A stretch of DNA of 64,000 bases from Bathynomus jamesi. Its lineage: Eukaryota > Arthropoda > Malacostraca > Isopoda > Cirolanidae. Below the pieces are notes generated by a model that ran no database searches, had not been told where the DNA came from, and was given only the letters and a program-made list of their open reading frames with translations. Where the stretch lies: contig JAJOZX010005797.1 of NCBI GenBank assembly GCA_023014485.1, positions 162,001-226,000 on the forward strand. Reading direction: 5' to 3'. Below, piece after piece: positions 62,829-64,000 of this stretch (its first letter is position 1; each line of letters starts with the position of its first letter). The position numbers and the translations under genes were made by a program.

Positions 62829-64000
62829 TATATATATATATATATATATGTTAACCCCTCCGTCTATGGCCCTGGTTGGTTCGGATCGACGGGGGTTCTA
62901 GTTACGGAGGCAAGCAACGGATGTTTCTTCTATATACTTTTCTTCTATAACTTTCCAATTCTTTTCTCTCGCTTTATGGGGTCGACACTCTGTTAATTCT
63001 TTTTCTTTAATAATACTCTGATACTTCTACTTTACTGACTAAATTCCTGAAGAGGACAAGGCTCGAAGGAAAAGATAAAAAAACTTTCTCTTTTGTAGTT
63101 TACTTCTCAAAATGTACAGGTAGTGCTCTGAATTTACAGGGGTAGAGGTTCGACCTCTTTCGACCATAGCTCAGGCCGAATCTAAAATATTAAGGAGGCA
63201 AGGGGCCTCTGCCCCCCCCTCCGCAGCGAGGCTGCTAACCAGGGGAGTCTCTTAGCAGTGACCAAAGCAGAGTCTCGTAATGAAGTGTCCTTCATTTTAC
63301 AAATACATGTATAAATATGCCTGAATGTGGGGGATGGCAGTTGGAGGTTAAGTTTCCCCCCTTTTAAACACGATCAGGTGTTTGAAAGTTTCCAAATAAA
63401 AATTTAAAAAATAAATAAAAATAAAAACTAATCTTTTTTTTTTTTGCCACGTCTTCATTTCTGAAGGCGATATTATTTCACGACTGAGTACATTTTTGTT
63501 TGGGTTTATTACAATTATTTTCGATTATGGATTACTTCCCATTCGCTTATGATTGTCCCTTACAGTTCTATTAAAGTACATTCTTACATTATATATAAAT
63601 CATTACATTCAATTATAGTTTCATTGAAGTACATTACAAGTTATTATTAATTAAAGTATTAGTTAATTACAATTAAACAGTTACTATAGCTTTGTTTTGT
63701 TTTTACAGTGTTTCATATTAGTAGACAATTAAGATGTTAGAAATATAATACAAAGTACATGGCACACATGATATAGATTTATATACATAATATGTTATAA
63801 TATGTTTAACATGTTATAATTTGGATCAGAGCGAAAGGGGATGTTTATCTTAGAAACGTTCGGTTCTGCTGATTCGCGAATTTGAGCATTTAACTACTGT
63901 AAGCCTAATGAATGCCTTGTGAGGGTTGAACGCACTTAAAAAAAATAATAAAAAAAATATATGTGGACGTATTTTACATGTACATAATCCAATAGGTTTG
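62829..64000. other. Nothing recognised
   Basis: TA tract to 62849, then mixed sequence. A small C-rich patch lies at 63211-63235 and a T-run at 63436. Towards 63570-63680 the sequence is AT-rich with short ATTACA words. No gene, inverted end or RNA gene seen. Confidence 0.3.

Overview
This window is eukaryotic, intergenic-looking and almost entirely built from mobile elements and simple repeats. (TA)n tracts occur every few kb, splice sites are visible, and the element types (Tc1/mariner, hAT, Helitron, PIF/Harbinger, Polinton/Maverick, non-LTR and Penelope-like retroelements, TTAGG-like telomeric words) point to an arthropod. The LINE families look like those I associate with crustacean or chelicerate genomes, but the order is inference. 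Only one stretch looks like an ordinary host gene: a terminal exon for a single-pass membrane protein of unknown function at 17.8-19.5 kb (minus). A possible orphan internal exon lies at 57.1-57.3 kb.

Layout. 0.9-2.6 kb: one copy of a dispersed zinc-ribbon family, split by one frameshift. 3.2-8.9 kb: a Helitron on the minus strand whose two ends lie in (TA)n tracts, broken by a hAT with a near-perfect 8-bp target duplication and by another insert. 9.0-9.7 kb: 93-bp tandem units and a C-rich tract. 9.9-12.1 kb: a mariner split by a hAT. 12.1-18.1 kb: copy A of a segmental duplication, containing a nested stack (hAT-like element > LINE > hAT), a long foldback and the 3' end of the membrane-protein gene. 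19.6-21.9 kb: a Tc1/mariner with a hAT inside it. 22-30 kb: LINE fragments, a 5S rRNA-like relic, a hAT with TGCGCAA words and two small Helitrons. 30-36.6 kb: mostly unannotatable sequence with MITEs and foldbacks. 36.6-37.7 kb: a DD41D mariner with a long open frame. 39.5-42 kb: a decayed Harbinger with its accessory gene antisense inside the transposase intron. 42-52 kb: copy B of the segmental duplication with separate insertions (two hATs, a CR1-like LINE). 52.4-56.9 kb: part of a Polinton (integrase, structural proteins, capsid, protease), its integrase split by an internally deleted mariner. 58.3-62.8 kb: three consecutive Tc1/mariner elements, the first with an intact 358-codon transposase.

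The most notable pattern is a set of hAT-type elements ending in CAGnGnTGGGCA or a close variant. Each carries its own array of short, mostly palindromic words (TATCGATA-like, GTATTTAAATAC, TTGCGCAA, GGACCG; the AAGCCG and GCTAGC arrays are less certain). Two of them keep an open frame that joins a transposase start to the C-terminal hAT dimerisation domain. Almost all coding regions are relics with frameshifts. The elements do not form pathways; the history of the locus is read from insertions within insertions, target-site duplications and the empty sites supplied by the segmental duplication.
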